From Papio anubis (Eukaryota > Chordata > Mammalia > Primates > Cercopithecidae): DNA of 64,000 nt. Of the stretch, positions 52,562 to 64,000 are shown piece after piece. Every line of letters starts with the position of its first letter. Positions within the stretch are counted from its first letter, which is position 1. The notes under the pieces are model-generated. The model was given only the letters and a program-made list of their open reading frames with translations, ran no database searches and was not told the DNA's origin. The DNA is taken from NCBI RefSeq assembly GCF_008728515.1, contig NC_044996.1, positions 128,021,595 through 128,085,594 on the forward strand. The letters are read 5' to 3'. A program made the translations under genes and the position numbers.

Positions 52562-52725
52562 ACTTGTAGTGCTTGCTGATTTCTGTGGTGTAAATACTCC
52601 CACCATGGCTGACTTCATATCAGCTACCAACATAATGTCACTGAACATGGAATTGGTAAGAAATGCACACAGCTGGCTCTTGTGAACAAGCTGGCTCCCG
52701 TGTACCACAGCCAAGGATCCAGCAC
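52562..52725 (+). repeat. dispersed repeat of unknown family, copy 2
   Basis: It contains 'gtggtgtaaatactcccacc', 'atatcagctaccaacataat' and 'gcacacagctggctcttgtg', homologous to 49710-49840 but longer by insertions. Family not recognised. Confidence 0.6.
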
Positions 52726-52737
52726 CCAAACTTGTTA

Positions 52738-53290
52738 TGAATTACTGAGTATATGCCCAAAAGAATATAAATTGTTCCATTATAAAGACACATAGACGCG
52801 TATGTTATTTGCAGCACTATTCACAATAGGAAAGAAATGGAATCAACCCAAATGCCCATCAGTGGCACATTGGATAAAGAAAATGTGATTCATATATACC
52901 ATGGAATACTATGCAGCCATAAAAAGGAATGCGTTCATGTCCTTTTCAGGGACATGGATGGAGTTGGAGGCCAGTATCCATAGCAAATAAATGCAGGAAC
53001 AGAAAACTAAATATGGCATCTTCTCACTTATAAGTGGGAGCTAAATGATGAGAATACATGGACACACAGAGGGGAACAACAGATACTGGGGTCTACCTGA
53101 GGGTGGAGGGTGGGAGGAGGGAGAAGATCAGGAAAAATAACTAATGAAATAACTAATGGATACTAGGTTTAATATCTGGGTGATGAAATAATCTGTACAA
53201 CAAACCCCCATGACACATGTTTACCTATGCAACAAACCTGCACATCCTGCACATGTACCCCATACGTAAAATAAAGGTTAATAAAATAGA
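52738..53290 (+). mobile_element. L1PB-type LINE, 5' truncated
   Basis: The last ORF2 codons ('ggaatactatgcagccataa') and a 3' UTR with 'tacctgagggtggagggtgg' and 'tgggtgatgaaataatctgt' end in 'gtaaaataaaggttaataaa'. About 0.55 kb; frames are broken. Confidence 0.88.
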
Positions 53291-54479
53291 AAGCTCATCT
53301 TTTAATGGTCCTCAGAATACCAAAAATTCACTAAGCTGTCTGTGATGAATAACAAGTATCTGAGGTCGAGCTGGGCCGCAAGATCTTGAGAGCTGATAGC
53401 ATGGTGCCTCTTCTGTTCAAAGCCAGCCACTAGGGCAGCAATGCAGAAATGAGGCAAAATAGACCAGGCATCCACCATAGTCACAAAGGTGCACGCTGGG
53501 GAGATAAAGCTCATTTCACCATATAATCTCTTGAGTACTTTATACCTGGGTAAGCATTATCACATGATTCTTAAGGTTTCATCCTCAAAATGACTGCGAG
53601 GCTGGATAGTCACATTCCTTTAGCTTCCCCAATGCCTCTGAGATGAACATCAGCTTGGGGTATGCATTTTGGGGGGGTGGTTGTTTTATTTCTGTTTGAT
53701 CATACTTATTATTTACTTCATCCTCTGTTGGATGTTTTTCCGTTGATTCTTTTGAAACTGTTGAAAGGCATCAATAAATAAATGAATCCATATAAATTAA
53801 ATGAGTGAACGAATGAAGCTCAAATACTGTGTAAACTGCATAACAGTTGTCATGACTAACAACAGCCCACCCACCACATATCCCTACTGTCAGGGTGAAC
53901 CTCAGTGGTAATCACCTCTACTGGAACTCTTAAGAGGGGCCTAGATAAGCAAAGAAGACTAGTATCTTCATCTTGATAGTAATGCAAATAGCAACCACTG
54001 ATTGTCTACTATGTGACACACATTAGACACATATTACAGACAATTACAGACAAAAGCACTAACGATGTAAGCAAAATCATGGCCTCTTTCCTTCTAAGAG
54101 GAAAAGAATCAAGGTGGAAAGAAGTGGGTAAAGGGATGGAAAATAAGCATCCATATAGATGGGCTATTAGAGAGTCTGGGAGAGTTTGGGAGAATTGAGA
54201 AGAATGGAGACAAAAGAGAGAAAGAACCTTCTGAGATGGTTAGGTGTCTTTGAGAGATGAAAAGAGGCAGATTTTTTAAAAAGAACTGTTTCTATAGATT
54301 ATGAATTGGATCTCCTTTAACATTTTGAGAAACAAGGATTCTATTCTATTATCACTTCTGATCGCTACTATCACTTCTGGTTGCTACACATTTCCTATTG
54401 TGATACTATACAAAGGCTAGACCAGGTGGAGCTCCAGTTATATTGGATGTGTAATATCTCTGTTACTGAAAATAGTTCT
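53291..54479. other. unassigned noncoding sequence
   Basis: A faint MIR-like patch at about 53545-53640 is too weak to call. No gene seen. Confidence 0.4.
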
Positions 54480-54595
54480 TCAAAATAGGCATTTTTATTT
54501 TCATTTTATGGATGATGAAACAGAGGCTCAGAGAGAATAAGCAACTATTCTGAAACAACACAAACTGATAAGTGACTGAGCCAAGATGCAGTCTC
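54480..54595 (-). mobile_element. MIR SINE fragment
   Basis: The core 'attttatggatgatgaaaca', 'gaggctcagagagaataagc' and 'gataagtgactgagcca' is present in minus orientation. Confidence 0.75.
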
Positions 54596-54656
54596 CTACT
54601 AGGAAAATAACAATAAATATTGAAAACAATAAGTATAACAACATTCTATTTACAGA

Positions 54657-55071
54657 TGTATTAGTCCATTTGCATTGCTATAAAGGAATAATTGAGGCTG
54701 GGTAATTTATAAAGAAAAGAGGTTTATTTAGCTCATGGTTCTGCACACTGTATAAGAAGCATGGTGCCAGCATCTGCTTATGGTGAGGCCTCAGAAAACT
54801 TCCACTCATGGTGGAAGGCAAAGGGGGAGCAGACATGTCACATGGTGAGACAGTCAGCAAGAGAGAAGGGAGGAGGGTGCCAGGCTCTTTTAAACAACCA
54901 GCTCTCACATGAAGTAATAGAGCAAGAAGTTATTACCTTGAGGAGGGCACCAAGCCATTCATGAGGGATCCACTCCTATGACCCAAGCACTTCCCACTAG
55001 GTCCCACCTCTAACATTGGGGATCAAATTTTAACAAGAGATTTGGAGAGGACAAATATCCAAACTATATCA
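54657..55071 (-). mobile_element. MST-type MaLR LTR
   Basis: On the plus strand it starts 'tgtattagtccatttgcatt' and ends 'ccaaactatatca', the reverse of MSTA/MSTB. Inside are 'gctgggtaatttataaagaa', 'catggtggaaggcaaaggg' and 'cacttcccactaggtccca'. It is a solo LTR. Flanks acaga and ataga may be a 5-base target duplication with one difference. Confidence 0.88.
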
Positions 55072-55429
55072 ATAGAAAACGGATCAGTTATTGGGGACAC
55101 AGCTATGTACAAGTGACGAGTTAACATCCATGCTTAGTAAATTTAGGTGGCATGGCTGATATAATTGTTCCAAGGATTCAAGAAAGTTCTCAGAGGTTCT
55201 CCTGGGTTAGGGAAGAACTTTGCAACATAGACCTTACACCCTCATTCTCCCAAGTGGGGCATCTGCCAACCCCAAGAAGTAAGCTTTGGAAGAAGGTGTT
55301 CATAATATCCCAACATCTATCCCTCTTTTCTTCTATATTTAGATGAGCATAAGGCTTCCCAAAATATAAATGACTCCTTGCACTTTGTGGGAGGGTGGCT
55401 GTGAATCAAATCCTGATCCATGTAGTCTC
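55072..55429. other. unassigned noncoding sequence
   Basis: Nothing recognised between the MST LTR and the next LTR-like element. Confidence 0.35.
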
Positions 55430-55700
55430 AGCAAAAGTGTTGTGCCCGAATCTAGGGAAGGTTGTCTTCTGTGGAAGGGGCATGTTGTTGACTTCCCCTT
55501 TTTCTCTTCTATCCATTGTCTGGAATGTGGACACAGCAGTCAGTCATCTTGGACCACCAGAATGAGGACCTCACCCTGGGAATAGCAGAGCACCAAGATG
55601 AACTGATCCTAGGTCCCTGACTAGTATATGAGAAAGAAATAAACTTCTACCTGTCTAAGCCACTGTTATACTGGGTCTTTGTTAGAGCAGCCAAACCTTC
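55430..55700 (+). mobile_element. ancient MaLR/MLT-like LTR 3' part
   Basis: Diagnostic phrases are 'cattgtctggaatgtggaca', 'agtcatcttggaccaccaga', 'gaaagaaataaacttctacc' and 'taagccactgttatactggg'. The end is cut where an L1M begins. Family from memory; LTR nature is more certain than subfamily. Confidence 0.5.
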
Positions 55701-56200
55701 CTTTTAATCTGATAACCCAGCAACTCTACTCTTAAGTACATGCACAAAGAGAAGAGTATAGAAGTCCATCAAAAAACAAGTACAAGAATATTCACAGCAG
55801 CCTTGTTCATAATAGCCAAAAGCTAGAAACAACCCAAATACCCATCAACAAGAAATAAATAGTGATACAGTTATATAATGGACTATTATCTAGCAATTTA
55901 AAAATGAAGTACTGATACACACAGCATGGATGAATGTCATAGACATAATGTCAAAACTGCATTTTGATTGCTTCTTGACCTTTTGGCTAAGAGTAAGTGA
56001 AAACTGTATTCTATTTGATTCTATTTACACGAAGTTTAAGAACAGGAAAAAATTAATCTATGGTGACACGAGTCAGAATAGTTGCCTCTGGGCAGGGTGT
56101 ATGGACTGAATGGGGACACAGAAGACTGAGGAGTGAGGACAATGTTCTTGTATATCTTGGTCTGTATGGTGGTTGTACAGATATATATAATCAGGGTTAT
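55701..56200 (+). mobile_element. L1M-type LINE 3' region holding a U2 fragment
   Basis: Late ORF2 words ('cttgttcataatagccaaaa' and 'gaaacaacccaaatacccat') lead to 'tatttacacgaagtttaaga' and 'atagttgcctctgggcaggg'. A 36-base foreign piece related to U2 snRNA interrupts it at 55964-55999. Confidence 0.75.
55964..55999 (+). pseudogene. truncated U2 snRNA retrocopy
   Basis: Bases 55967-55999 match the first ~33 nucleotides of U2 snRNA, including the invariant 'ccttttggctaaga' core, with about five or six substitutions. Several are C to T changes at former CpG or equivalent positions. The piece lies between direct repeats aaaactgcatt (55953-55963) and aaaactgtatt (56000-56010), so it was inserted as a unit. 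There is no poly-A tail. 3'-truncated U2 pseudogenes of this kind are known in primates. It is not functional. Confidence 0.8.
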
Positions 56201-57169
56201 AATTGTAGTTATATATGTATTTGTGTAGTGATTTTTTAAAATCTTCCCTTTAAAATCCTTTTTATTCCATGTTTTTTCTTCCAAACATGATAGAACAAAT
56301 TCCATGTTGAGGAAAAACATATGCACGCACACACACACATACATGCATACAAGACAAAAGAAGACAGAAAGTTCAAATGCTGTGGAAAACATACTCTACT
56401 CAGTAGAAACACTTGCAACATCAAATACACAAAAGAGAAATTAATTTGTGGCTGCCTGTTGAAGGAAAAAAAATAGATTACTTCCAAAAGCCAGAGAACA
56501 CAGCATCTCTGTGGAAACAAAGTTTCCATGGCTGCAAGACCAGAGTCAAGAAGAGAAGAAAAAAAGTCATGTCAGAAGCAGCAAAGTTTATCTTTCCCTC
56601 CTCAAATGTCAGTGCCCACTGATCACTAAATCACTCCCATGGCTTATTAAAGTAAATGTCACAGAAAGTTACGGACACCGCCTTATTCATTAAATGCACT
56701 TGAAGAGATTTCTGGGAGAGAATTTTCTTTTAAATCAAATAGGAGGTTTGCACTGCAGTAAGACGGTTATAACCCATACCAGCCAGAAGGTCGTTCATAA
56801 CACTGAATAGGTGTTTGATGAGATGTTTTTATTCTCAGGCTGCACTAAAAATAGGAAGAATGTAAAGTTTAAACTTTAAGGCAACTTACTTGCAATGCAT
56901 TCATCTATGTCTAACTGGCCATCATGACCCCTCAAGACTACATGGAAGCCGTGTACTAAGGAAGTCATGGGCACATGCTTCTAGACCATACACTTGGCTC
57001 CATGTAAGAGTATACATATTATAAAGAGAAACGCAAAATCGCCATGCATTTTTTAAACTAGCTTCAGAGTAATTTTGTACTTGAAAAATTGAAGCCCCCA
57101 AACCTTCAGGGTATGCATTATCTTTTTTCTACCATCAAGAGCACTTCAACGGAAAAGTTTCAGAAGCAC
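56201..57169. other. unassigned noncoding sequence with a small CA patch
   Basis: A (ac)n-like patch at 56324-56350 is the only clear feature. Confidence 0.4.
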
Positions 57170-57226
57170 TATCTACAGATGCACAGGCTAATATGGTATT
57201 TAAGTTTAAATTTAAATTAATTAAAA

Positions 57227-57887
<661 letters not shown>

Positions 57888-58992
57888 AACCCTAGAAGAA
57901 AACCTAGGCAATACCATTCAGGACATTGGCATGGACAAAGACTTCATGACTAAAACATGGAAAGCAATGGCAACAAAAGCCAAAATTGACAAATAGGATT
58001 TAATTAAACTAAAGAACTTCTGCACAGCAAAAGAAAACTATCATCAGAGTGAACAGGCAACCTACAGAATGGGAGAACATTTTTGCAATGTATCTATCTG
58101 ACAAAGGGCTAATATCCAGAACCTACAATGAACTTAAACAAATTTACAAGAAAAACAAACAACCCCATCAAAAAGTAGGCGAAGGATATAAACAGACACT
58201 TCTTGAAAGAAGACATTTGTGTGCCCAACAAACACATGAAGAGAAGCTCATCATCACTGGTCATTAGAGAAGTGCAAATCAAAACTACAATGAGATACCA
58301 TCTCACACCAGTTAGAATGGCAATCATTAAAAAGGTAGGAAACAATAGATGCTGGAGAGGATGTGGAGAAATAGGAATGCTTTTACACTGTTGGTAAATT
58401 AGTTCAACCATTGTGGAAGACGGTGTGGCAATTCCTCAAGGATCTAGAACCAGAAATACCATTTGACCCAGCAACCACATTACTGGTTATATGCCCAAAG
58501 GATTATAAATCATTCTACTATAAAGACACATGCACACGTATGTTTATTGCAACACTATTCACAATAGCAAAGACTTGGAACCAACTCAAACGCCCATCAA
58601 TGATAGACTGGATAAAGAAAATGTGGCACATATACACCATGGAATACTATGCAGCCATAAAAAAGGATGAGTTCATGTCCTTTCCAGAAACATGGATGAA
58701 GCTGGAAACCATCTTTCTCAGCAAACTAACACAGGAACAGAAAACCAAATACCACATGTTCTCACTCATAAGTGGGAGTTGAACAATGAGAACACATGAA
58801 CACAGGGAGGGGAACATCACACACCAGGGCCTGTTGGGGAGTGAGGAGCTAGGGGAGAGATAGCATTAGGAGAAATGCCTAATGTAGATGATGGGTTGAT
58901 GGGTGCAGCAAACCACCATGGCACGTGTATACCTATGTAACAAACCTGTACGTTCTGCATATATATCCCAGAATGTAAAGTATAATAAAAAA
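57888..58992 (+). mobile_element. L1PA LINE, 3' segment of the inverted copy
   Basis: The segment continues ORF2 from 'accctagaagaaaacctagg' to its stop (58411-58782 stays open and ends in FSLISGS) and the 3' UTR, finishing with 'cagaatgtaaagtataataa' and an A tail. A 14-base gap near 58394 removes part of ORF2 and shifts the frame. Confidence 0.92.
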
Positions 58993-59164
58993 TTCAAATA
59001 AAATTTGACTAAAATTAAAGAAAATTTAAAATTCAGTTCCTCAGTTACATTACCCACATTTCAAGTGCTCAATACCCCTAAGTGGCTAGTGGCTACCATA
59101 TTAGACACTGCAGATGCAGAACATTTCTAGCATCACAGAAAATCCTATTGGACAGCACTGGTCT

Positions 59165-59999
59165 AGATACACAAAAATCTAGTTAATCTATGGAAACTCT
59201 TTGAGATCCTTCCCTCAGAGCTTGAGAAGAGGAGAAGGTCTAAGATATTAGATAGACTGTTGTAGAAACTCACCTTAAATTTCAAGGTCACATTACTTGA
59301 GAGTCTACAAAGTCCTAGGTATTGGAAGGGGAATCAAAGAAACAGGCACAGAACTTGGCTTCAAGAAGCAATAGTCATAAACTAAACTAGTAAAAGAGCA
59401 TAGAACGAGACCTCTGACAACACTACATCTATAATACCATTCCTCACCGAACCCACAGAACCTTGGTGTCAGTTTCAAGGTCAAGCCCATTCAGTTATAA
59501 AGCAGATCAAAAATGGATTATATTAACAATGGGCACAGAATTCATCTTGAGCATGGTAGAGATGGAGATCTGATTTTGGTTGGGAAAATCCCTTGGTCAC
59601 TACTTGATGTGAACTTTGAAACTTGGTGCAGTGTTCAGCAACAAGATTACTAAAGATCTAGCAAAGTCTTCTTTGTAACACAAGAGAGTGAGTGTTTGTT
59701 CTCAAGGAGAACTGGAAGAAGCAAGGATGAGAAGGGAAAGAAGAAGCTGGCCAAAGGACATGGTATTGAGGTTAAAAGGAGCAAAGTGGTTAAGTGGAAG
59801 TAGCTTCACAATTAGTTCCTCATCTCTGCCTGGCACATGCATACCCACTGACATCTGTGGTGGGCAGGATCTAAAGTGAATGTGGCATATCTTCTTGGAC
59901 TTTTCATTTTACTCCATAACATGAGGTGAGGTAGCCCCAGGATATTTTAAGAACAGGGATATTCAAAGTTCAATTTGAGGTCATTTTCCATGGTAGATT
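59165..59999. other. unassigned noncoding sequence
   Basis: A weak L1ME-like patch at about 59285-59385 (cctaggtattggaaggggaa) is noted without firm call. No gene seen. Confidence 0.35.
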
Positions 60000-60225
60000 G
60001 TTTGCAAAAAATAACCACAATAATTTCCCTTCCTCTATCCACACCCCTTTGCAAAGAGACTTTACAACCCCTCCCATCACTAGGTGAGTCTATTCCTCCA
60101 TCCCTTGAAATTAGTCCCACTTTACAATTTGTTTTAGCCAACAAAATGCAGCAAAAATTGTATCATGCCAGTTCCACAAGTAGGGCTCAAGAGACCTGTT
60201 CCCACTCTCATCTTTAATTCATTTA
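60000..60225 (+). mobile_element. ancient MaLR-like LTR 5' part
   Basis: It carries 'actaggtgagtctattcctc', 'agccaacaaaatgcagcaaa' and 'tgccagttccacaagtaggg', the same order as the LTR at 6310. It is truncated at its 3' side. Confidence 0.45.
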
Positions 60226-60329
60226 TTATGGAGTAAAATAGAAGGTCCTAGAAGATGTGCTTTGGACAAGCTCTCCCTGCTTCCATCCACCCCTGCCCTG
60301 CCTCAGTATGTTCCCAACACAGTAACATA

Positions 60330-60930
60330 AGCCATAATGTATCCCTTCTTTGCTAAAAGTCCCCCAATAACTCCCCATCTCATCTCATTCAGAGTAAAAG
60401 GCAAAGGCCTTGCAAGCACCCAAAAGATCCTGCATGTCTTGCACTGTTGCCCTCACCTTGGGATTTGTCCGAGCTCTTCTCCCACAGCTCATGCCTTACC
60501 CACACAGCTCTGACCACACCAGGCTCCTTGCTATTCCTCAAATATGACAGGCACACACCCTAGCCTCAGGGCCTTTGCACTTACTATTTCCTTTGCTTGG
60601 AACTCTCTTCTTCAGATATCCACATGACTCATTCCTTCCAGGTTTTCACTCACATATCCACTTCTCAATGAGGCTTTCCTTGATTGCTTAATTTAATATG
60701 GCACCCTCAGCAATCCTTACTCCCCACCTTTATTTTTCTTTTCATTACAGTGTCATCACCTAAGGAGCTGTATAACATATTTATTTTATATTGGTCACCT
60801 CCACTAGACTGCAAGTTCTCTGAAAACAGAGATCTGAATGTGTTTTGTTTATTGTTGTATCCTCAACACTTGAAACAGTGCCAGGAACATAGGAATGGTT
60901 GAATAAATATTTGTTGAGTGGATAAATGAA
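60330..60930 (+). mobile_element. L2 LINE 3' end
   Basis: A long and clear L2 3' region has 'ataactccccatctcatctc', 'agatcctgcatgtcttgcac', 'ctcagggcctttgcacttac', 'aatgaggctttccttgattg' and 'tagactgcaagttctctga', and it ends 'ggttgaataaatatttgttg'. It contains the last ORF2 traces, heavily mutated. Confidence 0.9.
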
Positions 60931-61039
60931 TGTATGAAACTTGGCTACTGTAGCAGACTCTGTCAGTGCCCCTGCACATATCCCTCAGGCCTTTCAGGTA
61001 AGCACCAGGAGATTTCCAACTGCTAGTGCCTGCATCTCT
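60931..61039. other. short unassigned interval
   Basis: Nothing recognised between the L2 and the next LTR-like element. Confidence 0.3.
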
Positions 61040-61405
61040 GAGCCTATGGGCTAATTTTCCTGAACCAGGACTGTAGAAGGTCACTCTGCCCGTGCACGAG
61101 GTGGGCTGGAAATGCCAAGGAACTAATGAATGCCTCCAGGAGCAGCCTCCAAGCAACGATTATTGGGAGGTTGGTGTATAAATACTCCAGCTCCCTTGCC
61201 CCTTGGGTGGGATAATCCTTCTGTAGGATTCAGCTTGATAATGTCCTTTACTTGTTGCCCTCCTTCCCTGTATCATATTCTCACTACCTACAGGTAGTGT
61301 TATCCTGTATCCTACCCCCCCACACACCCACACACAAAATAAATTACCTACACTTGAATCATTATGCCAGGATCTGTGTCTGGGGGAACCAAACCCAAGA
61401 CAGTA
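61040..61405 (+). mobile_element. ancient LTR-like element, family not assigned
   Basis: A promoter-like 'ggtgtataaatactccagct' is followed by 'ttgggtgggataatccttct', 'aataaattacctacacttga' and the end 'gtctgggggaaccaaaccca' plus agaca. The order of TATA-like box, polyadenylation signal and terminal block fits an LTR. The 5' edge is arbitrary. Confidence 0.5.
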
Positions 61406-63059
61406 GGGAGACCTGGCTGATTTCTGCATTACATATGGAGCAAACATTTTCTGAATCCCATTATGTGCCCACATGTTAAGCTCAACACATCTAATTCCTG
61501 CTCTCAGGCTAATGAATGGGGCAAAGATGGATTTATGAAGACTGTTAAATTATAAGTTACACGACTGTCCTCACCATTTACTACTTTCCAGGAAGAAAAG
61601 GGGAGGGAGGGATTAAAAAGCCCATTACAGCATCCCTCAATAGCTCTGCCCAAGCCCCAATGATATGTCCTCAGCCCATCTCTAAAATCAAATAAACAAA
61701 AGCTGCACTGCTTCTTCTTTAGGCTTCTGATAAAATGTGCTGTACTCATAGTGTGGTCTAGCCCAGCTAATCCAAGCATCCTGAAGCTATCAAGGCTCTA
61801 AAAACTCAGGCTTTCTCTGCCAATCCCTCCCCACTTTTACACCCTTTCTTGGTCTCCAGTCTCACCCACCCCCATCCTCCCTAGAGGCATTCCTCTGGTG
61901 GATAAATCAGAGCTGTGAATTCTCTTGTGATGTTGTAACAAGCTGGCAGCGGGCATGACACGTAGCAGGGGAGGGCACAGGAGCCCCTAAATCAGAAATA
62001 ATGAGATTTCTTTCTCAGAGGCAGCGTGAAATGAGAGGCAAAGAGCAAGGCGGCTGGAGATAGGAAAGGGACGAGGTGAGGGGCAGGAAGGGAAGTGAGA
62101 TAGCTGGAAGCAGCTTTAACCCAGTTTGCACTGACGTGCTTTTAGAGGTGTGTGTGAGTTAAAGAATGTGTGCATCCCTCTGTGAGTATGTACATGTGTG
62201 ACATGCACAGCTATTAAATTAAAGATAACTGGCAGGAGAAGCAGAAAAGGCTTATGGGAAAATGCCCCTGCCCAGTGATCACAGGCTGTTGGGCATCTCT
62301 GATGAATCAATGTTTGCAAACAGGCAGGGGAGATGCTTGGGAAGAAGCCATACTAAGATGCAAACTTGTCCTAAAGGACAAAATAGAAAATGGAAACAGA
62401 ACAACCAGATGGATGGCCAGACAGACACACAGAAAAGAATTGAGGTCAAACTCTCAGAGACTGAATGGCTACCAAGCTCTTATTTCCTCTGCAGCAACCG
62501 CAGGTCACTCTCTGAAAGAACTGGAGGCCGAGACCTGCTCTCTTTCTTGGCTTATTATCTGAGTGACATTCGTTCTCCATGTGGCTGGAAGTCAGTGAAA
62601 TACTAGCCTACGCTGACAGTCTTGACTTCTTTCTAAATTGATCTGGGCAGGGTGTCTGGTCTGGGACCAGGTTTCCTTCTCATCCTTCCCCACACTTCCG
62701 AATAGCTACTGGGTTGTGGCTACCGCCCAATTCAGAAGTTAGAGGAAAATAAAATGGCTCTCTGCCTATCTATGCCACTGGGGGATTTATAAGTGGTTGA
62801 GTCATATTGATTCATCCTTCTATTCTCTGTCTCCAGTTTTCCCTCCCCTCCCTCAATCCCTTATTACTTCTGTGTTATAGAAATTATGGCTTGTTCCAGG
62901 GCAGGAAGGAGAGGAATGCAAGAAGACACATACCCTACTCCTCATTCTCAGGCACTGGGAGTTTTATCAGTTCCCCAGGTCTAGGATGATGCCATTTGAA
63001 AAGGCTTTGCCTGTCTGGGTCTGGCTGGGGGCTTATGATCAGAATAAGATTGAGATGTC
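61406..63059. other. unassigned noncoding sequence
   Basis: It includes a loose TG-rich patch at 62140-62205. Frames at 62254-62606 have no recognisable domain. No repeat or gene called. Confidence 0.4.
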
Positions 63060-63485
63060 ATACTGGATGCTGTGGGGTGCCTCTAAGGTCTCTCATTCTG
63101 TATTGAGGTACCCCGTCTCCCAGCTGCTGGGATTATTGGCTTCTGAGAGCTCAAAGCTTTTTCCTGCTCTGGAAATTGCCTTCTGCAGAAAGGAGCTGCC
63201 TCACGCAAGCTCCTGCCCCCTACCTAGAAGAAACCTGCATCCAAAGACTGGTCATTTGGAAAATACAAAGACCAGGCCCCCTTGCCTCAATTTGGGACAA
63301 CTCTAAAGGACCAGCTTGCTTCCAGAGCTGAGGTCTTTGTTGTACTGCATGACAGTTCAGCTCTTCCCCATGCCCAGCCCTGCTTCCCTCACTCCCTGCA
63401 GGTGTTTATTCCACTGGCACTCTCCAGTAGCTTTCCTGTGCACAGGTCTCCATCTCAGAGTCTGTCCCAGGCACCCAACCTAAGA
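63060..63485 (+). mobile_element. ancient LTR-like element, 3' part
   Basis: Late words 'cccagccctgcttccctcac', 'cctgcaggtgtttattccac' and 'ctccatctcagagtctgtcc' precede the end 'gcacccaacctaagacaga'. It shares the terminal block with 34255 and 61405. The polyadenylation signal is lost. Confidence 0.4.
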
Positions 63486-63798
63486 CAGATGTGTAAGAAG
63501 GAAGCACGTTGTCCTAAAATCACTTACAAACTAGATTCTTCATTGAGCTTGAGACTTAAATAGCACATGACAAAGTTCATTAATACCTAGCTTTCTCAGG
63601 ATATAAAGACTTACATTAAATAAATCACCTAGTGGTTAGGCTCAGGAACAGAAGGGAAGAGCAGGGAAGACTTTCAGTTCATACGAGAGTAAAGGATTCA
63701 CCATTTTTCTCATTTCCCAGTTCATTTCAATCTTCAGTGGCAAAACTAGCCTTATCCACCAAATGTGGCACGTAAAGCCTTGTTCATACAAAGAAGGA
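63486..63798. other. unassigned noncoding sequence
   Basis: Nothing recognised before the terminal L1 fragment. Confidence 0.35.
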
Positions 63799-64000
63799 AA
63801 CAACAGGCACTGGGGCCTACTTGAGGGTGGAAGGTGGGAGGAGGGAGAGGAGCAGAAACAATAACTATTGGGTAGTAGGCTTAATACCTGGGTGATGAAA
63901 TAATCTGTACCACAAACCCCTATGACACAAGTCTACCTATATAACAAAACTTCATGTGTACCCCTGAACCTAAAATAAAAGTTAAAAATAAAGTAAATAA
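63799..64000 (+). mobile_element. L1PB/L1MA-type LINE 3' UTR, reaches window end
   Basis: The 3' UTR words 'aacaacaggcactggggcct', 'cttgagggtggaaggtggga', 'cctgggtgatgaaataatct' and 'cccctgaacctaaaataaaa' are in order. The A-rich tail lies at the last bases, so only flanking sequence is missing. Confidence 0.85.

Overview
The window is nuclear DNA of an Old World monkey (macaque, baboon or a relative), from an intergenic or intronic region. The best clue is two young Alu elements (2825-3127 on the minus strand, 16546-16847 on the plus strand). They carry changes typical of cercopithecine AluY lineages, such as an A instead of C in the box A region (ggctcaagcctgtaatccc) and the 'gccggatctcagctc' form of the right arm. 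Around them lies the usual primate mixture of older Alu-S and Alu-J, L1PA/PB to L1M/L1ME, L2, MIR, hAT-Charlie elements (MER5, MER20, MER33-like), MaLR and ERVL-type LTRs and microsatellites. I find no protein-coding gene, tRNA, rRNA, CRISPR array or bacterial feature. All long open frames are chance frames, frames across repeats, or broken pieces of L1 ORF2.

Layout. 0-4 kb: an L2 tail, a long L1ME 3' UTR, two opposed MER5A copies (one split by a deleted Alu), an AluY and a GGAA microsatellite. 4-10.5 kb: a candidate 44-base exon, MER20, a MaLR-like LTR, an L1M 3' end, then sequence I cannot assign, ending at a run of 17 G. 10.5-18 kb: AluJ, MER5, MIR, a second LTR-like element, AluY and an hAT element. 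18-26 kb: two three-layer nests (MER20 / ERVL-like LTR / THE1 LTR, and MIR / L1M / Alu). 26-41 kb: Alu, L1ME, a young 5'-truncated L1 with a perfect 16-bp target duplication, two AluJ with a 99-bp tandem duplication, an old LTR-like element, a retrocopied RNA 3' end, and more MIR and MER5. 41-45 kb: a 3.7-kb L1 inside an hAT element. 45-56 kb: MIRs, LTR-like pieces, a 77-base near-perfect hairpin, a second copy of the same hAT family, an L1PB end, an MST LTR, and an L1M holding a U2 snRNA fragment. 57-59 kb: an L1 with an inverted 5' part inside a MER33-like element. 59-64 kb: an LTR fragment, a long L2 3' end, two LTR-like ends and an L1 tail that reaches the window edge.

The window has no operon or pathway logic. 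Its content is a layered insertion history, so the entries give orientation, target-site duplications and nesting order, which set relative ages. Family names come from memory of consensus sequences without a database search. Superfamily calls are firmer than subfamily calls, and edges of old elements may be off by 10-40 bases. No previously undescribed biological system could be supported. The observations most worth checking are the nested insertions, the U2 fragment, the retrocopied 3' UTR, the 77-base hairpin and the splice-site-bounded candidate exons.
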